Virus record (IMG/VR): IMGVR_UViG_3300031951_001167
Coordinates: 1-24,347 of that record
Reading direction: 5' to 3' (one strand)
Length of the DNA: 24,347 bases
Source of the DNA: a virus
The position numbers and the translations under genes are program-made. The number at the start of each line of letters is the position of its first letter. Positions within the stretch are counted from its first letter, which is position 1. Shown here piece by piece: positions 9,401 through 16,425 of this stretch. The notes beneath the pieces were generated by a model. The model saw only the letters and a list, made by a program, of their open reading frames with translations, was not told the origin of the DNA and made no database searches.

Positions 9401-10644
9401 CTATAGGAAATGATGGTCCAATCACAACATACGATCCAGAAATTATTGGTTATTCTAATGTAACTGGAGTAGTAAAGAATATTATAAATAATACAGAAAA
9501 GGTATTAGAAGACGATGTTGTTGATGGAAAAGTTGTGTATACCGTAAAGAGTGACCCAAGGTATGAATACTTTAATTTAAGAACTAGTATTTATAAATCT
9601 ACTGGAGAAGATGGAGAATCCGCATCTATAACTAATTTATTTTCTGTATTTTTAAATAACTATGAAATAAAAGGATGGCAGCAATATACTGAAGACGGAT
9701 GGATACCGTTCTATCCAAATACAAATACTGGACTGCCTAAAAAACTTCAATATGATGATGAATTTAGTACTGGTGCAATATTTGGTGCTTTTATTTCTAA
9801 TGATCCAATAGGAATTCCAGGTATACCATATATAACAGGTTTTGTTGCTACAGACCCTGGATCAGTAAGAGAGATTTATGCTACACATAAACCATTAAAA
9901 GAAAGAAGTGTTAATTACTATTTTCAAGATAGAGAGTTTTTAAATGGAATGGTACAAGGGCAAAATCTTTTTTCCTCATCAAAATCTTATATGATGCAAA
10001 CAAAACCAGAAGTAATTGGAATAAATACATATGATGTTCAATATACAACTCCAGCAGCAGTATTAGTTTCTGTTTGGCCCGTAGAATATTTATTAAATTA
10101 TTATCCAGGCAACGGTCCAGTAGAGAAAAAATTTATGCAAACAAAAACAGTAGAGGAACATTCACTAGCTTATTCTAGTGTTATTAATACTGGTTTTAGA
10201 GCAAAGTTTGCAATTGCTAATAACTCATCACACATGGTTTATTTAATGAAAGATTCTGATGAATCAAAACAAACTACAGTTAGACTCAACCTTTGGACTC
10301 ATGAAATTATTGCTAATTCAGATCCAGAAATTATTGAAAAAATAATAGATCCAGGAAATATAACCGAAACAGTACAAATTGACTCAAACTGGGTTCAATC
10401 AAAAGAAGCAGCAACTAGCTTAATTTCAGTAATAACAAATGGCATAGACTATTTTTCTAAAGATATTACCTTAGATATTTTTGGCAATCCATTGATTCAA
10501 ATTGGAGATAGGGTAGAGTTCACCTATCCACTTGCTGGAATTAATCAACAAAAATATATAGTAACTTCAGTATCTACTGATTTTAGCGATGGCTTATCAA
10601 CAAGGCTTGGTATGACCATGATAGGTTCAGGGGTATCCTACTAG
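6457..10644 (+). CDS. Large tail-hub / tail-associated protein
   Basis: A 1395-residue protein encoded just after the distal-tail-like gene, the usual place for the tail hub or tail-associated protein. Residues about 600-640 (VIDALNQIFLPYQIVAYIDE followed by NVMRFSS) look like the hub fold in which a protein asks for a local binding loop. RGLFGSKPSAHTVL at about 831-844 matches a motif I associate with hub and baseplate proteins. The C-terminus (GNPLIQIGDRVEFTYP, then YIVTSVSTDFSDG) is a small barrel typically found at the end of such proteins. Residues about 885-980 (AKIRLHETSD, GGVFFNFAVS, TFFLELVKYN) could be a LamG/concanavalin-like sheet, which would suggest glycan contact; this is tentative. 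The N-terminal third is Ser/Thr-rich and unrecognised. SD GGAG (6448-6451) lies 5 bases before the ATG. Arginines are almost all AGA/AGG (about 3 CGT among roughly 32 by eye). Confidence 0.75.
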   Translation: MLTNVSSSIFSNSNSIFLKPMVFAEWNQNIYNPPYTVLAGTGTKQTNVTTSTTLSDATGSDVKPNFTTKKFEMTDDDQTITYTITPTATSPAYKIVTFIKTNKSYPIMANFSASGSFSQYGSSNAEINSYSWQKVETYIGGASSADNITSITYKVALNRFATEDDLPIDILFTVPEVYPVSFFDYKFNSIYPSGSVFTNFRPGESYVNTGSSLFSFPSNFREVVSVAHDIPPVTSISRLPSFMPSYDPTGFYKHALVNDMSPYKYFVSDTSNKSITAVYESTGITANKLVLKFNTLVSIPTINIYINGSLITVDGSSSISLAANIAKESGGIREDAGVLVLYWNGSAWTRSRWSTMPSIGQNGSISTSTTINKITVTQTSSTLRDAFSDFKDRLTDSTYFDSDSSRMQVIEISPRIEINLSDYVLDLSVNKSMDNKSTPLPISSINSNDATINFSSIPLGSSSQPIPIFSNQSNYSGTALKNLLGKNVKFYLNYYLEDYHNSSNNSIVESNTLIPAGVFYADTWSESDASQVAVQCFDITRYLQSTQVADYVSNKESVFTLITNMLDLSGFTDYDSHELTLACLNTNAPMDLAYFYVNSKDTTVIDALNQIFLPYQIVAYIDEYNVMRFSSLSQMLDSGSSDIVIDSSDVIENGYAITNKAKPGKISLRYQTPKIKQSPALQNLKLDEDSPSFIYTTSNEIVWSQQNADSVGMNYLANSMNESQNYFITDQNDLLDIFHTYNRDFQGYAAIENEIVSFVYKEYELSSDLIREDLEPAEPVKVSIKSTVELESEINKFNKQYQVGLRTSDGQTRPDSSTLVEPTGKITKVQRGLFGSKPSAHTVLDSGNAASKNITAKILYNDYETAVEDATYTTAYNNEFVPEVPSLSKVIFYPTTERSTVVTDSGTDYYHTYSAKIRLHETSDVSSGGVFFNFAVSPNVTPNTFFLELVKYNTYKLDGTTVNYPPVFNYALVLYRIAVNTTIGNDGPITTYDPEIIGYSNVTGVVKNIINNTEKVLEDDVVDGKVVYTVKSDPRYEYFNLRTSIYKSTGEDGESASITNLFSVFLNNYEIKGWQQYTEDGWIPFYPNTNTGLPKKLQYDDEFSTGAIFGAFISNDPIGIPGIPYITGFVATDPGSVREIYATHKPLKERSVNYYFQDREFLNGMVQGQNLFSSSKSYMMQTKPEVIGINTYDVQYTTPAAVLVSVWPVEYLLNYYPGNGPVEKKFMQTKTVEEHSLAYSSVINTGFRAKFAIANNSSHMVYLMKDSDESKQTTVRLNLWTHEIIANSDPEIIEKIIDPGNITETVQIDSNWVQSKEAATSLISVITNGIDYFSKDITLDIFGNPLIQIGDRVEFTYPLAGINQQKYIVTSVSTDFSDGLSTRLGMTMIGSGVSY

Positions 10645-10650
10645 TCAAAA

Positions 10651-10674
10651 TGGTATAATAATATAAATAGGAGA
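10651..10674 (+). promoter_or_regulatory. Putative extended -10 promoter plus SD before the lectin-like gene
   Basis: TGGTATAAT at 10651-10659 is a perfect extended -10 (TGn-TATAAT). It lies between the stop of the hub gene and the ATG at 10680. No good -35 is seen 16-18 bases upstream, which extended -10 promoters can tolerate. Transcription would start near 10666, giving a leader of about 14 bases. The SD AGGAGA (10669-10674) sits 5 bases before the ATG. Its resemblance to two other sites in the window supports a real element, but TATAAT is easy to hit by chance in AT-rich DNA. Confidence 0.5.
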
Positions 10675-10679
10675 AGATA

Positions 10680-11159
10680 ATGGCTTATGTAAAAATAGAC
10701 AATCCAGAGATAATTGATATGGCAAGCATCCAAAAAATAATTGATGTTATAAATGACCATAGTGATTATTTAAATGTTTTAGTTAATAGGTTTGGTGCTG
10801 ATTATATACCAGACTGGCTTGCAGACGATGTTCAGTCCGATTTTGATTTAGCAACAAGTAATATTGTGTTTGGAAAAATAAAATTAAATCCAGATAATGA
10901 AGATCATGTTGGTGATAGTAATGGAGATCCATACTATCGTCGCACGTATAATTTTGAAACTGGTGTAATCTTTTCAAAGGCTCCACGAGTAATAGTTTCT
11001 CATGACAATACAGATGGAACTATTGGTGGACAGCTTGATATTGTTGTATCAACTCATAATGTTACAACAACTGCATTTACTGTTAGAGCATATAAGCCAG
11101 ATGGTTCAGCAGCGAATGCGCCAATAATTGTAAACTTTATTGCTATTGGTCCAAGATAG
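10680..11159 (+). CDS. Small tail protein with H-type-lectin-like domain
   Basis: A 159-residue protein. Residues 10-40 are predicted helical and amphipathic (IIDMASIQKIIDVINDHSDY) and could trimerise or anchor it to the tail. Residues about 88-159 follow the H-type lectin pattern: an F-rich strand (NFETGVIFSKAPRVIVS), then VSTHNVTTTAFTVRAY, and a terminal VNFIAIGPR like the closing W/F-x-AxG strand of that family. H-type lectins bind sugars, often GalNAc, as trimers or hexamers, so a role in recognising host surface glycans is plausible. The gene has its own putative promoter and a strong SD and sits between the hub and the fibres. The match was made by eye, so the fold is probable and the sugar specificity unknown. 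Confidence 0.6.
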   Translation: MAYVKIDNPEIIDMASIQKIIDVINDHSDYLNVLVNRFGADYIPDWLADDVQSDFDLATSNIVFGKIKLNPDNEDHVGDSNGDPYYRRTYNFETGVIFSKAPRVIVSHDNTDGTIGGQLDIVVSTHNVTTTAFTVRAYKPDGSAANAPIIVNFIAIGPR

Positions 11160-11166
11160 TAAAAAA

Positions 11167-13509
11167 ATGAAGGCAAAATATACATCTCCGTATACTGTTG
11201 GAAAGCGGCAGACTGTATATATTGATGCCAATGATCCTAGAGTACGCAATCCAATAAAATATGGAATTACAACAGCTCGTCTAGGATCTGATTTTGTTAT
11301 TGTTACTGACGGTGGAGCAACTACACCAATAGGAAAATTATCATCAATACAAAACTCTGGAGGTCCAACATATTCAACAACTCCAGATCCTTTTTCTCCA
11401 ACAAGTACAAACTTTATCAAACCATCTGATATTTCTAATATCGCTGTAGCATGGTTTGGCTCAACACTTGTTATAACATTTGATTTTGATTTTAGTGATA
11501 ATAAAAACAAATATGTAACAGGATTTGAGTATACCTTAACATCTGATGGATCTGAGTCAACAATTATATCTTCTTTAGTATTAAATAAAGCTGGAACTAC
11601 CCAAACAATTAATTTTACATATACAAATAATATAAATGCATTTAACATATTCAAATCATCTTTTTCTTTATTAAAAATTAGAGCAAAAGATAGCTTTGGC
11701 AATGTTGGAGAGTACGCAACATTGTCTGTTATACCATCTTATACGCCAGATTTATGTACACCAGAAATTTCTGCTAATAGCATTGCAAGAGGATATACAG
11801 TAAACTTTTTAGAAACATGTGAAAAAGAGTATGATTTTGTATCAATAGAAGAAGTTGTCTCAAGTGCAAATACTGCACCATCTTCAGGGTATCAGCAGGT
11901 ATATTTAAGTGAAATTCGTCCAGCAACTATTATTACACCCACTACTGAGTCAAGATGGGTAAAAGCACGGTATACAGATGGAACTGGATCATATGGGTCA
12001 TACTCAAATATAGTTCAAGTAACTCCTGAAAGTATAGTAGCAGCTGATACTACAGGACCAGATAATGTTTCATCTGTTACTGCATCTAGCGGAATTGATA
12101 CTAGCGGATACCTTGGTTTCAATGCATATGCAGATATTTCTTGGCCAGCAGTAACTGGAGGCGGTATTCGTGGATATAGAATTAGATTTAGTAATGACAA
12201 TGGAACAACATATTCATATGTAGACTCTCCAGGAACTGGAACAACATATAGGCTGGGTGGCTTAGCAATCGGATCTACATATAAAATTGCTGTTGCCACA
12301 TATGATGAATATAATAATCTTTCCTCTAGCTTTGTTGCAGGACCAGATGTTACTGTTACTGGAACACCTTCTGTTTCAAACTATATAACTGGCGGACCAT
12401 TTGAATTTGGTGTTGGAGTTGGTGGTGTATCAACAAACAAAGGATTATATTTTGATCCCAGTAATTATTGGTATGTAAATGCTACCAATAGTGCAAGATT
12501 AAAGGTTGGTGGATCCACAAGTAACTATTTAGAGTGGAATGGAGCAACATTTGCTGTAGATGGCAATCTTACTGCACGTCAAGGAACATTTGCTGGAAAT
12601 GTTAGCATTATCACAGGTGGCTCACTTATTGCAGGAACATCTGGAGCACAATCTGTTATTGTGAACTCAAATGGACTTTCAGCAAATAATACAGCTGGTG
12701 CAGCATTAACAGAAATTTTAACAACTCCCATTGGAACAGGAACAACTACTCCAGGATCAAACTCATTGGGATCATGGACAACTGGCGAACTGATTAACTT
12801 TTTTACAAAGTCAGCGATGATTGGTGGATGGCTTGTTACTGATACTCTTATTAAAGATAGGTCTAATCAGTTTCAACTTGACTCAACAAATAAAAGAATA
12901 TCAATAACTGGAACAACACCAGTTGGAGAAGGCAATACTAACTTTACAGTTAAATTTGGAACAGCTCTTTCAGGATCTGGAACTAATACAACAAATATAT
13001 TTGAAGCAGGTACAACTAGTCAGGTTCCAAAGTTTTATATAACACAAACTGGTGTACTACATGCAGTTGATGCCGATCTGCTTGGACAAATAAGAACTGG
13101 AGATACTGGCAATGTTATGAAGTTTGGTGTCGGTGCTGGAGACTCTGGAGAAGATGGAATACATATTAACTCTGCAAACTACTGGTATTCTACAGCTGAG
13201 TTTAGCCTAGGTGGTGGAATATTAAGAGGTGATCATGAAACAGTAACTATAGATCTTTATGAAGGTAATGCTAATTTTTATATGGTACAAATGCCGTCTT
13301 CTGATGACGATGGATATGCTGGAGATCCAACAATAACAATTAAGTCTGATGGAAAAATTGTAAAAGGTAGAAGACTTATCTATAGCACATTAATTGCAGA
13401 TGCAGCTAGAACAACAACAATAGATCCAGTAACCAAAGAGGGAACAATAAGTATAAATGGGACGAATAGAACTGTTAAAATTGGAGATCTTCTTTTTATT
13501 GACGAATAA
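11167..13509 (+). CDS. Tail fibre / minor tail protein with FN3 domain
   Basis: A 780-residue protein starting at ATG 11167 (MKAKYTSPYTVGKR). The frame also allows a TTG at 11140 inside the previous gene, but that has no SD and is unlikely. The first 290 residues form beta-rich domains. Residues about 294-398 are a fibronectin type III domain (PDNVSSVTAS, DISWPAV, GYRIRFSNDNG, YKIAVATYDEYNN). The C-terminal half is Gly/Thr/Ser-rich fibre. It contains a module twice: FGVGVGG..NYWYVN (residues 414-449) and FGVGAGD..NYWYST (653-684). The closing segment (IKSDGKIVKGRRLIYS, SINGTNRTVKIGDLLFIDE) may be a trimerisation tip. Only 7 bases separate it from the lectin-like gene, and there is no clear SD, so translation may be coupled. 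It likely forms a tail-tip fibre. Whether it contacts the receptor is not known. Confidence 0.75.
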   Translation: MKAKYTSPYTVGKRQTVYIDANDPRVRNPIKYGITTARLGSDFVIVTDGGATTPIGKLSSIQNSGGPTYSTTPDPFSPTSTNFIKPSDISNIAVAWFGSTLVITFDFDFSDNKNKYVTGFEYTLTSDGSESTIISSLVLNKAGTTQTINFTYTNNINAFNIFKSSFSLLKIRAKDSFGNVGEYATLSVIPSYTPDLCTPEISANSIARGYTVNFLETCEKEYDFVSIEEVVSSANTAPSSGYQQVYLSEIRPATIITPTTESRWVKARYTDGTGSYGSYSNIVQVTPESIVAADTTGPDNVSSVTASSGIDTSGYLGFNAYADISWPAVTGGGIRGYRIRFSNDNGTTYSYVDSPGTGTTYRLGGLAIGSTYKIAVATYDEYNNLSSSFVAGPDVTVTGTPSVSNYITGGPFEFGVGVGGVSTNKGLYFDPSNYWYVNATNSARLKVGGSTSNYLEWNGATFAVDGNLTARQGTFAGNVSIITGGSLIAGTSGAQSVIVNSNGLSANNTAGAALTEILTTPIGTGTTTPGSNSLGSWTTGELINFFTKSAMIGGWLVTDTLIKDRSNQFQLDSTNKRISITGTTPVGEGNTNFTVKFGTALSGSGTNTTNIFEAGTTSQVPKFYITQTGVLHAVDADLLGQIRTGDTGNVMKFGVGAGDSGEDGIHINSANYWYSTAEFSLGGGILRGDHETVTIDLYEGNANFYMVQMPSSDDDGYAGDPTITIKSDGKIVKGRRLIYSTLIADAARTTTIDPVTKEGTISINGTNRTVKIGDLLFIDE

Positions 13510-13526
13510 AAAAAAGAAAAATAATT

Positions 13527-15773
13527 ATGCCAATTAATAGATTTAAATCTAACGGTTCATGGGGAAACATCGGTTTTGTTTATAGATTAAAAAATAATGG
13601 AACTTGGAAAAGGTTACAGTCAGTCTATAGACTTAAATCAAACGGAACCTGGAATTTAGTTTACTCTGTTGCATCAAACGTTCCAGTATTATCTATAGCT
13701 CCAACACTAACAAATCAAATAGCAAGCTCTACTGATTTTAAAAATGAAGATACGTTAACATTAACAAGAGGAACATGGGAAAATACTGGATCGTTATATG
13801 ATCCAGTATCATATTCTTTAAAAATTCAATATAGTGACTCAGCCTCTGGACCTTGGACAAATGCATCAACAGGGACTGGTACTAGTATATCTTATGAAAT
13901 ACCTATTGATCAAACTAGATCTCCGAGTAAATATTTTAGAGGTCGTGTAGAAGTTACCAACTCATCTGGAACTGCTGAATATAATACTACCCCAGTTCGT
14001 TCTAGAATAAATCTTTCTGTTACAAAACCAGTTGTTAGCACTTCTCCAAATGTTATAACGGTATCATGGATAACTATACCAACAAATAGTTCTTTAAATA
14101 TAGAATCACAGACATTGCAAATTATTGCAAATCAACAATATACATTTAATGGAAATACATATAACATCGGCGATACCGTATATTCATCGTCTATTTCCCC
14201 TGGAACTCAAACTAATGTAAATATATCATTATCTGGTACAAATATTACAGCGCCAATATCTTATAAAGCTAAAGTAATAGTTGTTGCAAAAGATTCTGCT
14301 CAAACTACAGTTACATCAGAACTAAGTGATGCTTTTACAACAAATGCTTTAACTGCACCAACACCTACAGATGTTACATGGACATTAATAGGCGGTACTA
14401 AAACTTGGAGCATATTCTTTAGCGGTGGAAGTGGTCCTTATTATCAAGCTACTTATGCACTTAGTCCTATTGAGCAAACTACAACTGGATTTGAAGCAAG
14501 TGGTTCTTCTAGCCCAATACTTTATACTGGATTAGCTAACCCTACTGATAATACAACATATTATTGGTTTGTTAGATCATCTAATGCTTTAGATTCAAGT
14601 GATTCAAGTAATATAAGCGCTTGGTCTGCTGCATCAGTATCATATACTCCAAGAATTCCATATAATGTTTCTGTATCAATTTCTCCAACAAGTGGTGTTC
14701 TTGGACAACAAACATTTACTGCAACAGCTAATGCAGAAGGAACCCCAACTCCAGACATTGCTTATCAATGGCAGTTTTATGATTCTGAAATTACACAATC
14801 TTGGCAAAATTTGGGAACTAGCCCAGCATCAAATCTTTCTACATATACACCACAAACAAATTTTCCTGGAACAAAATTAAGGTGCTCTATAGTTGCAACT
14901 AACCTTATGGGTAGTACTCCTGCATTTAGCAATGAAGCCATTCTTTCTGCTCCATCTCCATTTTTCCCACCAAGCTTTCCATTTTTTCCACCAACATTCG
15001 TACCAACATATACTCTTACGGTTAATTGTAATGGTGGAACTGGATGTCCAGCTTCTGGAACTCATACTGGATCATATACTATACCATCTACAGATCCAAC
15101 AAGAACAGATCATTCATTTAATGGATATGGAGTTACTTGTTCTGGATCAAACATAGGAACCTATACAGCTGGACAAACAATTTTGTGTGAAGGAAATCTT
15201 GTATTAACAGCATCATGGACCTCATTGCTTGCTGCTCCAGTTAATACGGTTGCTCCTTCAGTTACACCATCTAGCGGTGCTCCAGGGACTCAATTCTCAT
15301 GCTCACAGGGTACATGGACTGGATACCCAACTCCGACATATTCGTATCAATGGCAAAGTTTTGAATCTGGTTTTGGATGGTTTAATATTTCTGGTGCTAC
15401 ATCAAATACATTTACACCAGGCGCTGGATATGCTGGAACAAATATAAAATGTATTGTTACTGCAACAAATAGTCAGGGAAGTGCATCACAAGAATCAAAT
15501 ATTGCTCAAGTAACTGCAGCACCGTCTCCGTTCTTCCCGCCTAGCTTCCCGTTTTTCCCGCCTAGCTTCCCATTCTTCCCACCTAGCTTCCCGTTCTTCC
15601 CACCTAGCTTCCCGTTCTTCCCACCGACCTTTGGGGCTACATGGTATTGTAGTACTTATAGTAATGGTTCATGTAGTACCTTTACATCTAGCTTTGATGC
15701 AACTGGAGATGATGCTGGTGGAGCAATTCAAACTAGATGTTCAACATCTGGTTATCCAACATGTCCATTTTAG
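13527..15773 (+). CDS. Multidomain tail fibre with Ig-like modules and PFFPPSF heptads
   Basis: A 748-residue fibre-like protein. The N-terminus has three 15-residue repeats of the RLKSNGTW type (residues 5-48), probably a virion-attachment or oligomerisation segment. FN3/Ig-like beta domains follow. Two related Ig-like modules (about 380-474 and 570-667; YQWQ, then TKLRCSIVATN or TNIKCIVTATN) each end in APSPFFPPSF. The first is followed by two heptads (residues 478-491), the second by five (668-702). Between them residues about 495-565 resemble an InlB/Listeria-Bacteroides repeat (YTLTVNCNGGTGCPASG, DPTRTDHSFNGYG, LVLTASWT) with cysteines at 501 and 507 and more further on. The last 46 residues contain four Cys. 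These features fit an exposed adhesive fibre. There is no SD: the ATG follows an A-rich tract. The ligand is unknown. Confidence 0.72.
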   Translation: MPINRFKSNGSWGNIGFVYRLKNNGTWKRLQSVYRLKSNGTWNLVYSVASNVPVLSIAPTLTNQIASSTDFKNEDTLTLTRGTWENTGSLYDPVSYSLKIQYSDSASGPWTNASTGTGTSISYEIPIDQTRSPSKYFRGRVEVTNSSGTAEYNTTPVRSRINLSVTKPVVSTSPNVITVSWITIPTNSSLNIESQTLQIIANQQYTFNGNTYNIGDTVYSSSISPGTQTNVNISLSGTNITAPISYKAKVIVVAKDSAQTTVTSELSDAFTTNALTAPTPTDVTWTLIGGTKTWSIFFSGGSGPYYQATYALSPIEQTTTGFEASGSSSPILYTGLANPTDNTTYYWFVRSSNALDSSDSSNISAWSAASVSYTPRIPYNVSVSISPTSGVLGQQTFTATANAEGTPTPDIAYQWQFYDSEITQSWQNLGTSPASNLSTYTPQTNFPGTKLRCSIVATNLMGSTPAFSNEAILSAPSPFFPPSFPFFPPTFVPTYTLTVNCNGGTGCPASGTHTGSYTIPSTDPTRTDHSFNGYGVTCSGSNIGTYTAGQTILCEGNLVLTASWTSLLAAPVNTVAPSVTPSSGAPGTQFSCSQGTWTGYPTPTYSYQWQSFESGFGWFNISGATSNTFTPGAGYAGTNIKCIVTATNSQGSASQESNIAQVTAAPSPFFPPSFPFFPPSFPFFPPSFPFFPPSFPFFPPTFGATWYCSTYSNGSCSTFTSSFDATGDDAGGAIQTRCSTSGYPTCPF
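13539..13673 (+). repeat. Three 45-base direct repeats, 15-residue units
   Basis: At the start of the 748-residue fibre gene, units begin at 13539, 13584 and 13629 with the protein pattern R(F/L)K(S/N)NG(S/T)W...VY. The third unit is the most diverged at its end. The DNA copies are not identical, so this is an old protein-level repeat rather than a recent duplication. Confidence 0.8.
14958..14999 (+). repeat. Two 21-base repeats coding PFFPPSF and PFFPPTF
   Basis: This short block follows the first Ig-like module of the fibre gene. Codons are AT-leaning (CCA, TTT), in line with the rest of the genome and unlike the second block at 15528. Confidence 0.9.
15528..15632 (+). repeat. Five tandem 21-base repeats coding PFFPPSF (last PFFPPTF)
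   Basis: Units start at 15528, 15549, 15570, 15591 and 15612. They are nearly identical in DNA (a unit reads CCG TTC TTC CCG CCT AGC TTC, with a few third-base changes). Proline and phenylalanine codons are C/G-ended, making a GC-rich island in an AT-rich gene. The repeat stays in frame if units are gained or lost. Confidence 0.95.
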
Positions 15774-15794
15774 TTAAAAATATAGGCAAAGACC

Positions 15795-15814
15795 TGATAT
15801 AATGTATAAGGAGG
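15795..15814 (+). promoter_or_regulatory. Putative extended -10 promoter plus strong SD before the small-gene block
   Basis: TGATATAAT (15795-15803) is an extended -10 in the short gap after the fibre gene. The -35 is poor: TTAAAA at 15774-15779 would give an 18-base spacer. AAGGAGG (15808-15814) is a near-perfect SD, 4 bases before ATG 15819. A start near 15810 would leave almost no leader, so either the true start is slightly upstream or the -10 match is fortuitous. The gap marks the change from tail genes to small and replication genes. Confidence 0.5.
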
Positions 15815-15818
15815 AAAA

Positions 15819-16043
15819 ATGTCATTAATTCTTACAAATGAGGAAAAAATTAACATAGTTAATCAACACCTTAGAAATTTAGAATTTTTAAAATATAACA
15901 CATATCTTGATTCACTTGAAGCAAGCGCCGTGTCATCTTCAGAAGAATTAATTACACAAATAGAAAATAGAAAAGTTGAAGTTGAAGCAAAAATAAAAAT
16001 ATTACAAGATGAAAGACAGTCTTTATTACAAGACGGGGTGTAA
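15819..16043 (+). CDS. Small helical protein of unknown function
   Basis: A 74-residue protein with no family I recognise. It is charged and largely helical, and the second half (ENRKVEVEAKIKILQDERQS) reads as a coiled coil. There is no signal peptide and no membrane segment, so it is unlikely to be a holin. It opens the small-gene block and has the strongest SD in the window. One base separates its stop from the next start, so the two small helical proteins are probably made together and may interact. Confidence 0.7.
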   Translation: MSLILTNEEKINIVNQHLRNLEFLKYNTYLDSLEASAVSSSEELITQIENRKVEVEAKIKILQDERQSLLQDGV

Positions 16044-16044
16044 A

Positions 16045-16233
16045 ATGGAAAAACTTGATTTAATAGTTACTGCATTACAGCAACGTATAGGTGAAATGGT
16101 AACAAACTATGAAACACAAATAGCTATTTTACGTGCAGAAATTACACAGCTAGTTAATGAAAAAAATCAAAAAGAACAAGCTATTCAAGAATACTCAGAT
16201 GAGCTAAATTCAAAGATTGCGGATATAAAATAA
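16045..16233 (+). CDS. Small coiled-coil protein of unknown function
   Basis: I place the start at ATG 16045 (MEKLDLIVTALQQRIGE), giving 62 residues. An upstream in-frame start at 16009 would lie inside the previous gene. Almost the whole protein is a predicted coiled coil with heptad-like spacing (IAILRAEITQLVNEKNQKEQ). No enzyme motif or membrane segment is visible. A G-rich stretch (GGGGTG, 16034-16039) before the start may act as a weak SD. The tandem placement with the preceding helical protein suggests a functional pair, which is inference. Confidence 0.65.
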   Translation: MEKLDLIVTALQQRIGEMVTNYETQIAILRAEITQLVNEKNQKEQAIQEYSDELNSKIADIK

Positions 16234-16236
16234 ATT

Positions 16237-16425
16237 ATGTCATGTGTAAAATGTAAAGGCAGAGTTTTTGTAGATCGCCAGTATAGCAGTTCAATACACC
16301 TAGAAACTTTTTGTATTATGTGTGGTTATAGAAAATTTTATCACCCACCAGAGCAAAGTGTGGAGGGCCTATGGCTACTGGAAAAAGAAAGATTGTTAGC
16401 CAAGAGTACAATAACGACCCTGTAA
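16237..16425 (+). CDS. Small zinc-ribbon-like protein
   Basis: A 62-residue protein with two CxxC pairs, C3-x2-C6 and C26-x2-C29, separated by 19 residues. This is the layout of a small zinc ribbon that binds one Zn by four cysteines. Such ribbons commonly contact nucleic acid or other proteins. The C-terminal 55 bases overlap the next gene in another frame. The start lies 3 bases after the previous stop and lacks a good SD. The cysteine layout is seen directly; the role is unknown. Confidence 0.65.
   Translation: MSCVKCKGRVFVDRQYSSSIHLETFCIMCGYRKFYHPPEQSVEGLWLLEKERLLAKSTITTL

Noticed and set aside
11140-11166. TTG as start of the 780-residue fibre
   Set aside because: No SD precedes it and it lies inside the lectin-like gene; ATG 11167 is the better choice.
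11106-11702. 198-codon open frame on the minus strand
   Set aside because: It lies opposite the fibre gene, with no SD and no recognisable domain; all other genes are plus strand and this is a shadow of biased codons.
13510-13526. Poly-A tract as a terminator on the minus strand
   Set aside because: No stem lies next to it and no minus-strand gene ends there.
15528-15632. CRISPR array or diversity-generating repeat
   Set aside because: Units are contiguous in-frame codons without spacers, and there is no reverse transcriptase or template repeat in the window.
15819-16233. Holin or lysis proteins
   Set aside because: The two small proteins are charged coiled coils without any membrane segment.
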